The position numbers were made by a program, and so were the translations under genes. The notes under the pieces are model-generated. The model did no database searches and was not told the origin of the DNA. It saw only the letters and a program-made list of their open reading frames with translations. DNA of 64,000 bases from assembly GCF_020085105.1 (NCBI RefSeq), contig NC_058062.1:4118945-4182944 (forward strand), given 5' to 3'. Of this stretch, positions 11,301 to 22,261 are shown one piece after another (within the stretch, counting starts at the first letter, position 1; each line of letters begins with the position of its first letter). Source of the DNA: Siniperca chuatsi (lineage: Eukaryota; Chordata; Actinopteri; Centrarchiformes; Sinipercidae).

Positions 11301-14300
11301 AACCAGGATATTGTTCTGCCACTGAACTGTGTTGACATGATATTATAACATTTGGCCCCAAACAAACCATACATGTGTAATGCTTACCTGATTTCATCGA
11401 GCTGATTAATGTGATGAAGCATCCTTTGTACATCATCTTCGGAGAAATCCACATCGAGGTTTACCAGAGTTTCTTTGTTCATCTTCAGGCTGAAGTCACT
11501 GAAGGAGCTGTGAAAGACACAGACACTTACTTCCTGAAATAGATTTTTATTTTGAAAAATGTGCAAATTTGTTATGAAGAAGTGTCAGTTTACCTTTTCT
11601 CTAACTTCTCACAGATTTTCTGGGTGGTCTGAATGTATTTGTCCAGCTGATATGACAGCACTTCCACATTCTGAAGTTTGGGAAGGAAGAAGACACTTGC
11701 ATCTCTTCTAAACTCGAGGAGGAATGGGCAGATCAGCCGTGCAGCGGTGATGACAACCTGAACATGTTCAAGGCTGATCCCTTTGGGCAGACGTAACACC
11801 TGGTTCTCCTCCATGAACACATGAAGTGAGGTGACCGCCAGCTTCTCCACTGCATCCAGGAAGTACTCGAGCGTCTCCAGGCCTCCCAGAGTGTCCTTCA
11901 GCACAGCAGCCAGCTTCTTCTCCAGCTCTGCATGCCTGCTGCCTGCAGTCATCTGGGTTGCCCTGTCCTTCATATATTTCCACATAGTATTACCTTTGCT
12001 CTTTGCCTTTTTAGCATGGTTGGTTTTGTCAGCTCTGTCTTTGATGTCATTTATCACGAGTAACTCTGTCTCCCTCCCAAGCATCCATGCAGAGTGCTCC
12101 TTAATGAATCCTCTCACTGTGTCAATGTGGCTGAGGGTATCTGCGGTGTAGCAGCACAAGGCCTCCTGTAGTTCCTTTCTGTAAGACAAAACATCATCCA
12201 GTTTGTAGATTAATCAATTCAGTTCAATTCAATTTAAAGGGGCTTTATTGACATAGGAAACAGACATTTACATTGCCAAAGGAGGTGTGAAATAACAACA
12301 ACAAAAAATAAATAAATGTACATAAACAGAAGGATTTTGCTGTTATAAATATATATATATATGCAGATAAGGAAAATAACTTAAAATAGAAAAAAATGTA
12401 GACTGTGTGAGAACTATATAAACACTGCAACATTTTTTAATGAATGTGTGTTTGTGTGTGTGTGTGTGCGGGTATTACTAATGTTATGGGGACATAAATC
12501 TGTTTACACAGTCACATTGTGGGGACTTGCCTTCCTTATGGGGACAAAATGCAAGTTGCCATAACATATCATTGAATTTTAGGGTGAAGACTTTAAGGTT
12601 AGGGTTAGGTTTAGGCAAGTAGTGGTTAGGGTTAGGGTTACGTCTACAGGGAATGAATTTAAGTCAATGTAATGTCCCAGAAAGTGATGGAAACATGACT
12701 GTCTGTGTGTGTGTGTAGGTCATTCACTGTCCCTCAGCTTGTGGCATGTTGATACATACTAGGCAGCAGGATATGCCCTGTCTCCTTCTCCTAGGAGTAT
12801 TTTTAATGTTGAGAGCTCATTTAGCTCTTTGAAACTACAGAGTCAAACTTGTTAAGGTAATTGTTCCTTATTTCATTGAATGTTTTACATGGTAGGAGGA
12901 ACCAAGCGGCAACCCCCGGGGCTGAAAGATGAAGCCAACTCGAAAGGGCCAAATACTGCAGTTCATCAAATGGCCACTTGAGGCTGGCTCCAAAAGCGAG
13001 TCAATGCCCATAGAGCCCCGTGTTAAAATGTCCAACTTTACAGCAGAAATAAACATGTTTACAGCCTGGTACAAAAAACGGTTTTGATCTCTGTAGCTAA
13101 TTTCCCCGTTCATGACAACTGTGAGGGGGGTGAATTTTTTTATAACTCACCCGTTTAAATTATATTAAGGCTTAAATTAAAGTTCTACATAATTAAGGAC
13201 GTCGGCTTTGGCGGCTTTGAGTGACAGGTGGGTGCCCTCTCAGGTGGCTAGCTGCTAGGTGGTTTGGCTACCAGGCTTCATTCAGCTCCAACTCTTTGCC
13301 CATTTTTGGATTAGCCGGAGTCAGGGACTGCCAAGATGGCGACGGCCGGAGCTCTTCAGAAACCTATGGGTGACGTCACGGACACTACGTCCATGTTTTA
13401 TACATTACACATGGGAAGAAGTGCATCTCTGTCTCAACCTCACATGTCGACCACATATTCTATTTTTTTTTGATTGCCAAGATTTTTTGTGTCTTCCTTT
13501 TTCGATTTTCAGTTTGTGGTCCCTGAGTCTGTACTTGGTCAGGATCTGTCTCTGCTTTCTATCTCTGACAGCAGAGAGATATTCTGCCAATTCATCATCT
13601 CTTTTTAGGGCCAGATAACATTCTCATCTACTTTGGCTTTTAGTTTCTTCTTTCCAATGGTACAAATAGGTTTCTTTACATTGTGTTATAAGTTGGTTTA
13701 CTCTGATTGGTGTTTGGAAAGCAGCGTTGTTGTGAGACTGGTCAGAGTGTGTCTGAGGGGGGGCAGTTAGTCTCAGCACCAACTGACATAGGGGTCTTTT
13801 CTGGGCTCAGCTCTTGGGTTTGGAACGGAGAGTGTCTACATGCATTTGTTGGTGTTTTTCTGTGTAAAGGTAAAATGTATCTGCAGAATTCTGCATGTAA
13901 AGATTCTGTTGGATGTTTGATCCAACTGGTATAACTATGATGACTGAGTGGACCTCATATGTCGCTACCATACAGCGCCGATACATGGGGTGCGCACGCC
14001 ACCAGGCGAGCCACCAGGCGAGCCATCAGGCGAGCCACCGGGGCGCCCCAACTCTATCAAATATTTTAAACCATATTTTAATTGGAATTTGGAAATCATA
14101 AAATTTTCTCTTAATTGCTTTTAGATCTCTTTGAGCTTTTTCTTTTAGTGCATTCACTGCCATGTTGAAACTCCCTGATGCTGTTATGGTTATACCAAGG
14201 TCAGTATAACTCATACTGTGTTCAATGATATGATTATTAATGGTAAACTGGTATTTGTTCTCCTGACATCTGGGGCGTTTTTGAAAAATCATGACATTAG

Positions 14301-15551
14301 TCTTCTTCATATTTACTGCCAGGGCCCAGTTCTGACTTTTCTAATATGTCCAGCTGTTGCTGTAGTCCTTGTTCAAGTAGGAGACAGTAGAACAAGGTCA
14401 TCAGCGTAAAACAGAGACTTCAACTCTCTTTCTAGGAGGGAGAGGCCAGGAGCAGCATATTAATCCAACTGTGCAGCAAGTTAATTTATATATACATTAA
14501 ATAAAGCCTTAAATTGCAGCCATGACGAACACCTCGTCTCTGGGTGAAGGATTCAGTTTGTTTGTCTCCAATTTTAACAGCACACCTATTTTCCAAATAC
14601 ACTCATTTAACCAGATCATACATTTTGCCCCCATACCGCAATGTAGAAGTCTGTAATAGAGCCTTTCATGCCAAATAGGGTCGAAAGCTTTTTTTAAAAA
14701 TAAATAAAGCAAGTGGATATCTTATAATAGTTAATTGTTTTTGATAGTTATTAACAACTATTTACAACTATTTGAGAACATTTTGCACTATATTCTGCAT
14801 GTCAAAGCAGCGACAGCAACCACACAGTAAACAGGAACTAAGCATGAGAACTGAAAGGAGATGAGAGGAAGAGACAACGCCTGAATGTGTCAATATTCAC
14901 ACCTCCCTTTCTCTCGCTTGCCACATGAGCTCTCTATCTCTCTCTGCTGCAAGTCTGCATCACACTTTTTGTCAATTAATTGTTTTTGTAATGCCTAGTT
15001 TTAGGGGGTGTTGAACACACTGTTCAACCATGTACTCCATGTATTTGTTTGTGCCTGTTCTTGTAACTGCCCATAAAATGGAAAGTTCAAATTTTTCAAA
15101 TATGTCTTAAAACAACACTCACATGCCCATATGAACACTGAAAGAGTTTTTGCTTACTGTTAATGCTGGACATTAAGAGATCCCTTCCTAACGTGCTTCC
15201 AATGCAAGTGATGGGGGACTAACTCCACAGTCCCTTTTTTGTATGAAGATGTATTCCAAAGTTTATCTGAAGCTAAATTGAGTGGATATATTCCAAAGTT
15301 GCTGTCCTTTTAGTGTGAAACTTTCATACTAAAAAGTGTAACTTTGCATGATACGTACTTTTAAAACTCTTGAACTTTGGAAAATGTTGTTGCACAGAAT
15401 GAGGAATGTGGACACAGTTCTTAACACAAAGCCATATGCAGACTTCTTTAATTTTATTCTTTTTTAACTTTTGTTTTCATATTCTTATGTAGTTAAATGC
15501 AAAAGAAATCTAAAAAATGACTTGAACCTACCTTGCCATTTCTCCACTCAT
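8325..15551 (-). CDS. Apolipoprotein-L-like protein, copy A (complete)
   Basis: APOL-family proteins are membrane-active, lipid-associated, mostly intracellular proteins linked to membrane remodelling, ion conductance and immunity. Four coding exons: 15551-15532 (MSGEMA plus a split Arg), 12178-11594 (KELQEALCCYTADTLSHIDT...), 11507-11388 (SFSDFSLKMNKETLVNLDVD...) and 9345-8325 (MNQHFRTVF... to ...KKNTQ, stop TAG). Phases match at every GT-AG junction, giving about 581 residues. Residues about 290-355 form the glycine-rich hydrophobic hairpin typical of APOL (SSVAGSSVGAIGGVLS, LALIPVTAGVSLALT). A second hydrophobic segment (GLIAVNALFVGMDIFFI) lies near residue 480 in a helical C-terminus. The first exon is inferred from an ATG and a consensus donor in matching phase; the rest is firm. 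Intron 1 (3.35 kb) is packed with repeats. Confidence 0.86.
9401..9995. repeat. Direct pair of a dispersed repeat in apoL A intron
   Basis: Two related stretches, about 9401-9575 and 9792-9990, share ggcccataga, gatgtca, cctgtcaacagttttacag and acgtctcttttataatggtg in the same order. They look like two copies or two halves of one teleost repeat. Open frames here are shadows. Copies B and D lack this material: their introns diverge from A about 15 bases past the exon. Confidence 0.6.
9996..11387. other. apoL A intron remainder
   Basis: AT-rich intron DNA. It includes a short (AT)n stretch at 10402-10430 and, near 11050-11110, a reversed LINE/SINE tail-like sequence (catttatatagcac, caaagtgcttcacaaag). 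I see no exon. Confidence 0.45.
12230..12890. repeat. Simple and low-copy repeats in apoL A intron 1
   Basis: Contains a (TG)n run at 12445-12469, a piece of the teleost repeat with tggggac and ccttatggggacaaaatg, and a short interstitial GGTTAGGG-like stretch at 12596-12641. That stretch resembles a telomere repeat but is too short and irregular to be one. Confidence 0.5.
12890..13435. repeat. Teleost interspersed repeat in apoL A intron 1
   Basis: Phrases such as ccaactcgaaagggccaaat, tggccacttgaggctggctc and gacggccggagctcttcaga mark a repeat I recognise from teleost genomes. It has no intact reading frame. Family assignment is from memory. Confidence 0.5.
13440..14715 (-). mobile_element. 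Degenerate non-LTR retrotransposon fragment
   Basis: Minus-strand frames in order: KKAFDPIWHERLYYRLLHCG (reverse-transcriptase region, 14712-14509), then a frame with NVMIFQKRPRCQENKYQF and YTDLGITITASGSFN (14310-14026), then a basic C-terminal peptide with LKRDDELAEYLSAVRDRKQR (about 13610-13405). The order fits one LINE ORF2 read from 14715 down to 13440, broken by frameshifts and internal loss. The clade is uncertain (L1/Tx1-like is my best guess). The same 3' end recurs at 16370-16610 and 31020-31260. It lies in apoL A intron 1 in the gene's own orientation. Confidence 0.65.
13997..14040. repeat. 12-bp tandem repeat (about 3.5 units)
   Basis: The unit gccaccaggcga is repeated with one change (gccatcaggcga) and a degenerate last unit. 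It sits at the 3' edge of the LINE reverse-transcriptase fragment. Confidence 0.7.
14716..15531. other. Distal part of apoL A intron 1
   Basis: AT-rich sequence with no recognisable exon or repeat family. It ends at the predicted donor of apoL A exon 1 (minus-strand GCAAG|GTAGGT, junction at 15532/15531). Confidence 0.4.
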
Positions 15552-15990
15552 GTTACTGTCATCAGTTTCATATGTCACGTTTTGGAGGGCAGAAAGAAAC
15601 TCTTACTTGTGTGCATCACAACTAACCACACCCGTTTCCAGTAAGTGATTTGGATATACACATCTTTGAATGCGCCACAGCACACGAGCACTTGAAATGA
15701 GTGCCGGTTTTGCACATTTTGGTGTCCTATACAGGCCAGATGTTCACTGCCGCTCCAGAGGGGACTGATCTGTTCATTATAATATTTTATAACAATCATA
15801 GTACTTTTATAATCTTCTGTCATTTACAATTTAACTTCATTCAGCTGTCCTCATCTTTTCTGCCTCATGTCATCAACATCTGTCATGAACAATAGGGCAC
15901 TCAGGATATGATTATGGGTCTGTATGTTTTGATAGTTTGTTTAGTGGATTAAATCCAAAGTGGAAGAAACGAGAAAAAGAAAGAATTCTC
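15552..15990. promoter_or_regulatory. Presumed apoL A promoter region
   Basis: Bases upstream of the minus-strand ATG at 15551. On the minus strand a TGTATATCC near 15655 could act as a TATA-like element. No other motif is convincing. The start of transcription was not determined. The block homologous to the copy D flank begins further up, at about 16000. Confidence 0.25.
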
Positions 15991-16369
15991 CTCATTTTGT
16001 TTAGCTATATGTACAAAACCAAAATAGACAGTGGCAGAAACAAACTTAATTGGCTATTCCACCTGTGGGCGGGCTTACTCCTGTTACTCCGCTCTGGCAA
16101 TTGTTTTCGCTGTGCCGCCTTCAAAGTATGAGTTCCCTACTCTCCTCTTTCTGTCCAGTCAGATGTATTTAAGTATTTTTTAAATAATCTTAATTCATTA
16201 CATAGTATTTTTTCATTATTATTTTTTATCTATCTGTCTCTCTAAGATATAAATATCTATCCTATAGATTGACAGAAAAAAAATGTTTTGATTGTGCAAT
16301 AAAAATGTGCAGATTGAAAAACGCATATGAATAATGCAAACATGCAGAATGTATTTTGCTATGATTTTT

Positions 16370-16610
16370 TTCCTTTTTCGATTGCCAGTTTGTGGTCCCT
16401 GACTCTGTACTTGGTTCGGATCTGTCTCTGCTTTCTATCTCTGACAGCAGAGAGATATTCTGCCAATTCATCATCTCTTTTTAGGGCCAGATAACATTCT
16501 CATCTACTTTGGCTTTTAGTTTCTTCTTTCCAATGGTACAAAGAGGTTTCTTTATATTGCCTTATAATTCGGTTTATTCTGATTGGTGTTTGGAATTCTA
16601 ACAATTACTT
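16370..16610 (-). mobile_element. LINE 3'-end fragment (flank of apoL copy C)
   Basis: The minus strand again encodes the basic C-terminal LINE peptide (KRDDELAEYLSAVRDRKQR), here with a frameshift near RDR. It is about 95% like 31020-31260 and related to 13440-13640. It belongs to the 3' flank shared by apoL copies C and D. Confidence 0.6.
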
Positions 16611-17184
16611 CCTAGGCTGCTGCACACACACTTTTTTAACTAAGACAAAGGAAACACCAGGCAAATTCTGTTGAAGCTTTTTATTTGCAAGATTGTGCAA
16701 GACAAATTTGCAGATTGACTAATACATATGAATAATGCAGAACATACAGAATTCATTTTGAATAATATTTTGCTCTGATGATATTTTTATATGACAGTGA
16801 TTGCAACTCTATAATTAACAGTTATTTTTCATTACATTTATTTGTTACATTTATTATCAGGTAAAGTATGTAATACTAAATGACACCTATAATGCATTAT
16901 GTTTTAAAACAGGCTTAGCAAAAGGTTGATAAATTCAGCCGTAACAAATATACTGCCCAAATAACAAGTGAAAAAGCTGAGTCAATAAATTGGTTTATGT
17001 TGTGAGAATTACAGCTAATTAAGAATTCCTCAAAGAGACATTTTAATGATGTTCAGTGCTGAACAGTGAGCTGTAAGCAGAGTTAAATTTTCATACGTGC
17101 TTCGATCGCATTAAATGGATCTCATATCTGATCATAGTGTCAGACTTGGCAAAAAGGCACACAGTAATCTCTGTTCACTGAGCA

Positions 17185-17798
17185 CTACTGTATTACACAA
17201 AACTGTTGTTCTTTCAGTTTTTCATCCACTTCATCAGATGGAATTTCCATTTCTGTTTCTCTTTGTTTCCTCAGCTCACTCTCCAGATAAAATGGCGTCT
17301 CCAGGATAGCTCGGTTCTTCTCTGATGTCAGCAGGCCTTCACACAGGGAGTCATGGATCTTCTGCCATGAGTCCATCTCTGAGCGCCACAGTGCAGATCT
17401 GGCTCTGAGGAAGTGTGAGAATTCAGTCTCGCTGCCTTTGGCCAGACTGATGCTGTCTTTACAGATGAAGAAGATATCCATGCCAATGAAAAGAGCATTG
17501 ACTGCGATGAGACCAGCCCTGGCTGACTTGGAGAGGGCAAGAGGCCCTTTGACTGCTGCCTGACCAATATCTGGGATATCTGAGGCCAACCTGGGCACGT
17601 TACGTAATGTTTTTCCTTCCTGGGCCACCACCTTGCCAGCACTCACCTTTAGAGCAGAGGCAGCATCAGCAAGCGAATCAATGCCTTTTCCAACAACACC
17701 AGCTTGACTAAGCACCTTGCCTTCTCCCAACTCCACATCTATCTCACTTGCTTCTTTTTTGGCTATTTGATTGGCCACCTCCTCCAGACAATCCTGGA
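17185..17798 (-). pseudogene. Apolipoprotein-L-like copy C, truncated last exon
   Basis: The minus strand carries only the C-terminal part of the last apoL exon, from LEEVANQIAKKEAS to the stop, about 200 residues. It lacks the membrane hairpin region, the two upstream large exons and exon 1. A further short deletion removes about nine residues before SAGKVVAQEG relative to copies A, B and D. Homology stops abruptly at 17798 (ctggagaat), where unrelated repeat sequence begins. The frame that remains is open, but no start or upstream exon is available, so I call it a pseudogene fragment. Confidence 0.88.
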
Positions 17799-18590
17799 GA
17801 ATGTGTTAATACTCCTGTGCAATATAGTCTTTTCAGTTTAAATTTCCCTATTTATTGATATTGATATTTATTCATACCTCTATTACTGATGTGCAATATC
17901 CTCCGTCTCATTATAAATAAGCTACACTTAACTTGGCAGTTCATGCACTATTACTTTATACCGTATTATTATCATCAACTGGTAAACCCACTTTGTACTT
18001 CACACTTATCTTATTTTATCTTATTCTTATACCCACTTGGTACTTAATTTATTTTCTGATCTGTATTATCCATCCATCCATTTTCTACCGCTTGGTCCCG
18101 TTAGGGGTCGCGGGTGACTGGAGCCTATCCCAGTGACTTTGGGCCTTAGGCAGGGTACACCCTGGACAGTGGCCAACTCGTCGCAGGGCTAACACAGACA
18201 CAGATAAGGACAGACAACCATTCACATCCATTCAATACGGGCAATTTAGAGTTATCAATTAACCTACACATGCATGTCTTTGGACGGTGGGAGGAAGCCG
18301 GAGAACCCGGAGAGAACCCACGGTAACACGGGGAGGACATGCAGACTCCACCCAGAGAGATTGCGTGATGTTGGTCTGGTCCGGGAATCGAACCCACGAA
18401 CCCACGATCTCCTTATTGGGAGGCAGGAGCTTTAACCGCTCTGCCACCATGCACCCCTGATCTGTATTATTGTGTATTATATTTTTTTTTGCTTAGTACT
18501 TCTATTCCTGTGTGCACTGATGTGATAGTGAGCTGCTGTAGCAAACGAGTTTCCCCTCGGGGATCAATAAAGTATTAGATTAGAAGTAGT
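17799..18590. repeat. LINE-tail-like repeat hosting a nested insertion
   Basis: Sequence to 18069 plus 18457-18590 reads as one element. It ends with gagtttcccctcggggatca and aataaagtatt, a 3' end common in fish LINE-derived repeats. The 387-base element at 18070-18456 interrupts it. It separates apoL copy C from the second sulfotransferase block. Confidence 0.5.
18070..18456. mobile_element. 387-bp dispersed retroelement with 14-bp target duplication
   Basis: Starts ccatccatccattttctacc and includes gtacaccctggacag, catgtctttggac and gaatcgaacccacgaac, hallmarks of a very common teleost repeat. Both ends are flanked by ctgatctgtattat (18056-18069 and 18457-18470), a perfect 14-bp target-site duplication, so it moved by target-primed insertion. 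It encodes nothing intact. Class (SINE-like or LINE tail) is uncertain. Confidence 0.85.
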
Positions 18591-19212
18591 AGATTGGCCA
18601 ACTGCATTTATTAGTGTTTTCTGCTTATGTGTGTTCAGTTTTTTCCAAACATGGGTCAGAAAGAATTTTGTGATGCATAACAACAATTTACACATTAGGA
18701 GATACTGTATATGATTGATTGATTGATTTACCTTCTTTACTGATCATTAATATAAACGTGGCCCCTCTAGCCAGAGATGCCCCAGATATACAAATCATCA
18801 AAAGGATAAAAACACAATAAAGTCCAAAGGCTTATTTCCATTGTGGTCCTTTTTGGGGAGGTAGGGGGTAGGATCATCGTGAAAAGACAGCCAATTGGCT
18901 GCTAGCAGTCCTAAACATACTTCATTTCATTTGAAAAGAAAGATCAATCAAAGTAACAATGTATAACAAAATTAATCCATAAACATTCCAATATACAGTT
19001 ACGATAAAATACCGCACTGGTCCCAAATTCCTCAATTGAAAAAAATGCCTGGAACATCAATCTTAAAAATGTTTCATCACAGATCTTCCAATCACAATCT
19101 TCACGATACAATGTATAATAAAATTAATGATGCAAGGCACAGTGCCAGTGCATTTTGGGGTTTTTAGCTTTAAAGGAATAAGAACATCTTATGATTGGTG
19201 TGGCTGCTCTGC
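18591..19212. repeat. Start of duplicated block (second copy of 3412-3978)
   Basis: Nearly identical to 3412-3978, from agattggccaactgcattta on, with one extra stretch of about 50 bases after gattgattgatt near 18720. It is the 3' flank of the sulfotransferase unit. Confidence 0.8.
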
Positions 19213-19780
19213 TTATTCCCAGATGAACTTCAGAGACATATCACCGAGTCTCTCCTGAAGGAGTTGATCCACTCTTTCACTCTGAGCGGCAGTAAAGGTG
19301 TTCTTCCAGTCACCGATCTTACCTGTAATGAAAAAACAAAAACTGGACCTGATATCTGTTTACACGTTTCTGCACAGGAGCTGCAGTTATGATCCGTTAC
19401 CTTTGCGCATGAAGTCTCCCCTCAGCTTCTCTTGTGGCAGAAACTCATAGTTGGCTTTTGGGTCTTTCTTCATGTTCTTAAATGTAGATTTTTCTACAAC
19501 TTGCTCAATGGCTGCTTCACTCAGGTTTTTCCCTAAGAAAATGCAGATCTTAGTTACTGCCGCCTTCAGGTCCTAAAAGACAAGCAGAAGCCCAATAGAG
19601 AGCAAGTTTAAATGCTGACAAAGACCAACTCATCCAACTCTGAGGTACCTCACCGTTGCCCGACAAAAACTCCTCAAAAAAGTGCCCAAAGCTCTTGGGA
19701 GTCTCCAGGTCGCCACAGACGCTACTGAAGTGGTAATAGGAGACGATGTTGTCCTTTGGATTACGCATCACATAGATAAT
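19213..19780 (-). pseudogene. Sulfotransferase pseudogene (exons 3, 5, 6 only)
   Basis: Second copy of the gene at 3979-6552. Exons matching intact exons 6 (19322-19213), 5 (19572-19401) and 3 (19780-19654) remain, with splice sites kept and few substitutions. Exon 4 is gone: sequence jumps from the intron after exon 5 (gctgacaaagac, matching about 4390) straight to catccaactctgagg (matching about 5342). Exons 1 and 2 are also gone: homology leaves copy 1 near 20134 (match 5846) and returns near 20321 (match 6769). Without exon 4, joining exon 3 to exon 5 shifts the frame, and the PAPS loop is lost. It cannot encode an enzyme. Confidence 0.92.
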
Positions 19781-22261
19781 CTGACATAAAAACAAACAAC
19801 AATCAGCACAGAGATGAAACCAATACATACTGTTTTCTCCTCCATGTCAAACTCCATTTAAATAATTCACTATTTAATGATATCTTAATTTGTATCTTGG
19901 GAACATACAAAACATGGAAGGCCATTCCTCCCAGGAAAAAAAAAGATTGCTAAATCACAAATTTTAACCTTGTATCACATAATTACAGCTGAAACAATTA
20001 GTCAATCATTGAATAGTTGATCTACAGAAAACATTTATCTGCAACTATTTTGATAATGGCCTAAGTATAAAACAAATTGTCAGAAATGCTAATCATAGTG
20101 ATCATTCCAGCTTCTCAAATTACATTATAGTAAATTAAATATCTTTATGAGGTATGATAAAATTGCTTTACATGTAAATAGATTATTATAGTTTTATTTC
20201 ATTATTTCATATTTTCCTCTGTTTTTGTGTGTATAAATAGGGAAACTATATTTTATACAACGTTGAACTGTTCTATAATAATATTTTGAGTGATTATTAC
20301 TAAATATTTGTACATTTATATTGGAACCTGCAACTTTTCTATCATTATATTATGAATTTATAAATCAGACTTAACTCAGAATAGTTGAGTTTGTGCTGAA
20401 AAAAGGATACCATGCATGCGGGGTATGGACAGTTTAAACAGTTAAAACAAAGACAAATATGAATGTATAGAAAGTCTGCTACAATGAACCAAAATTAACC
20501 TGGACTCCAGAGGGTTAAAGGGAGGGACAATAAATAATTATTACTTTAATATTTGAAGTACTTTCAGCTTACTTGAGTGTTATCTGTTTCAATTGTTATT
20601 TCACTTTTTAAAATCTACCTTTTCCAATTTTCAAATTTTTGCCTCATTTTTTGCCACACTAGCAGCATTAAATTTTGTACAGATATTCATGGTCCCCAGA
20701 GGATAAAACCTACTAACTTTGGTGACCCGTGACCTCTCCTGTAGCGCCACCAGCAGGATTTTAGAGAAATGTCTTGCCAAATATTGGATGGTTGCTGTGA
20801 AATATGGTACAGACACTCATGGTCCCCAGAGGATGAATTCTTATGACTTTGTTGATCCCCTGACTGTTCCTGTTGCCCCACCAGCAGGTCAAAGTTTTCA
20901 CTTATTCTGTGAAATATCTCAACATTTGCTTGATGGATTGGCACAACATTTTATACGGACATTCATGATTCCCTGGTGATGAATCCTGCTGGCAATCATC
21001 TGACTCTTCTCTAGCGCCTCCATGAGGTTCACATTTGTGTTTTTTTGTGAAATGTCTCAACAACTATTGGATGGCCCAGTGGGTTTCCATGTAATGTACT
21101 GATGTTCATGGTGCCCAAAGGATGAATCCTAATGTCTTTGGTGATCTCTTGACATTGCCTCTAGTGCCACCAGCAGGTCAAACGTTTCACTTATTCTCTG
21201 AAATATCTCTACATCTACTGGCTGGATTGGCACAGACATTCATGGTTCCCAGAGGATGAATTCTAATGGGATGGAAGTATATTTTTTTTTGGCTGCGACC
21301 ATGCCCCACACAAGTGCCTGATGATGGCTATACAAAAAAACTCTCTGAATAACCAAAGATTGCCAAAAAAGGATCTGATTGGACAAAACAATGGATTTAT
21401 TTATACCATTTGTCTTTGTGCAGCATTGTACAAGCCTGTGTTGTGTAATGACAATCAAGCTTAACCTTGAACCATTTAATGAGTGTGTATGAAGATTCCC
21501 ATTATCCCTCCCCTACTTTTAACTGATAAAGCACCTAATCCAAAGATAGAGGCTTTAAAACAATAAAAGAATCATGAACACACCACATTGTACATGAGAG
21601 GTTACTGTTTATTACTGTAAATGCTAATGTATGTGCACAGAGTTTACATTTATTTGGATTTATTTACTGTAATATAGCTCTTTCATGAAGTCAGGAATAC
21701 AGAAGAGAGCTAAGTACATGTTGAAACTGGTGTTAGAGATAGATTACATTGTAAAATTAAGCATTGCAACAATAAGACATTTCAAAGATAAGCAAAACAG
21801 GTAAACCACAGATTTTTAATAACTGATCCAATTTATCACATTCTGTAAAGCAAAAAATAATAATAATTCAAATCCAACACTGGTATAATTCAACTTCAGT
21901 GATGATAAAAGCATAATTGATAATGCAATCTAATCTAAAATATCTTCAGATAATCAGTAAATGTCAGTTTACGGTAAGTGAACTACAGTAAGCAGCTACA
22001 ACTCTAAGGTTAACAACCAACATAATTTTATTTTTACATACAATGATTATTAGTTAAAGCATTTGTTACTAAATGTCATATGCATAAGTACTCAAGTAAT
22101 CTTCATAGCTGCAAAAACTACAGTATATAAACTTTGACAAGGAACAAAAGACATGGCTATATATTCATTAAAAAATTGGACAGATGTAAATGGTTTACGT
22201 CCTAAGAATCGCAGCTACTAAAGGATAAAGATTAAGGATACCCTGGAATGATTGAGGATGA
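19781..22261. other. Duplicated spacer between sulfotransferase pseudogene and apoL B
   Basis: Matches 5492-8324 apart from the exon 1-2 deletion replaced by about 185 bases of AT-rich sequence (20135-20320). Bases 20640-21260 are a longer version of the reverse teleost repeat (ccccagaggatgaattc). Bases about 21260-21480 are an insert absent from copy A. No gene seen. Confidence 0.6.

Noticed and set aside
12596-12641. GGTTAGGG-like stretch as an interstitial telomere
   Set aside because: Only a few irregular units inside a common fish repeat.
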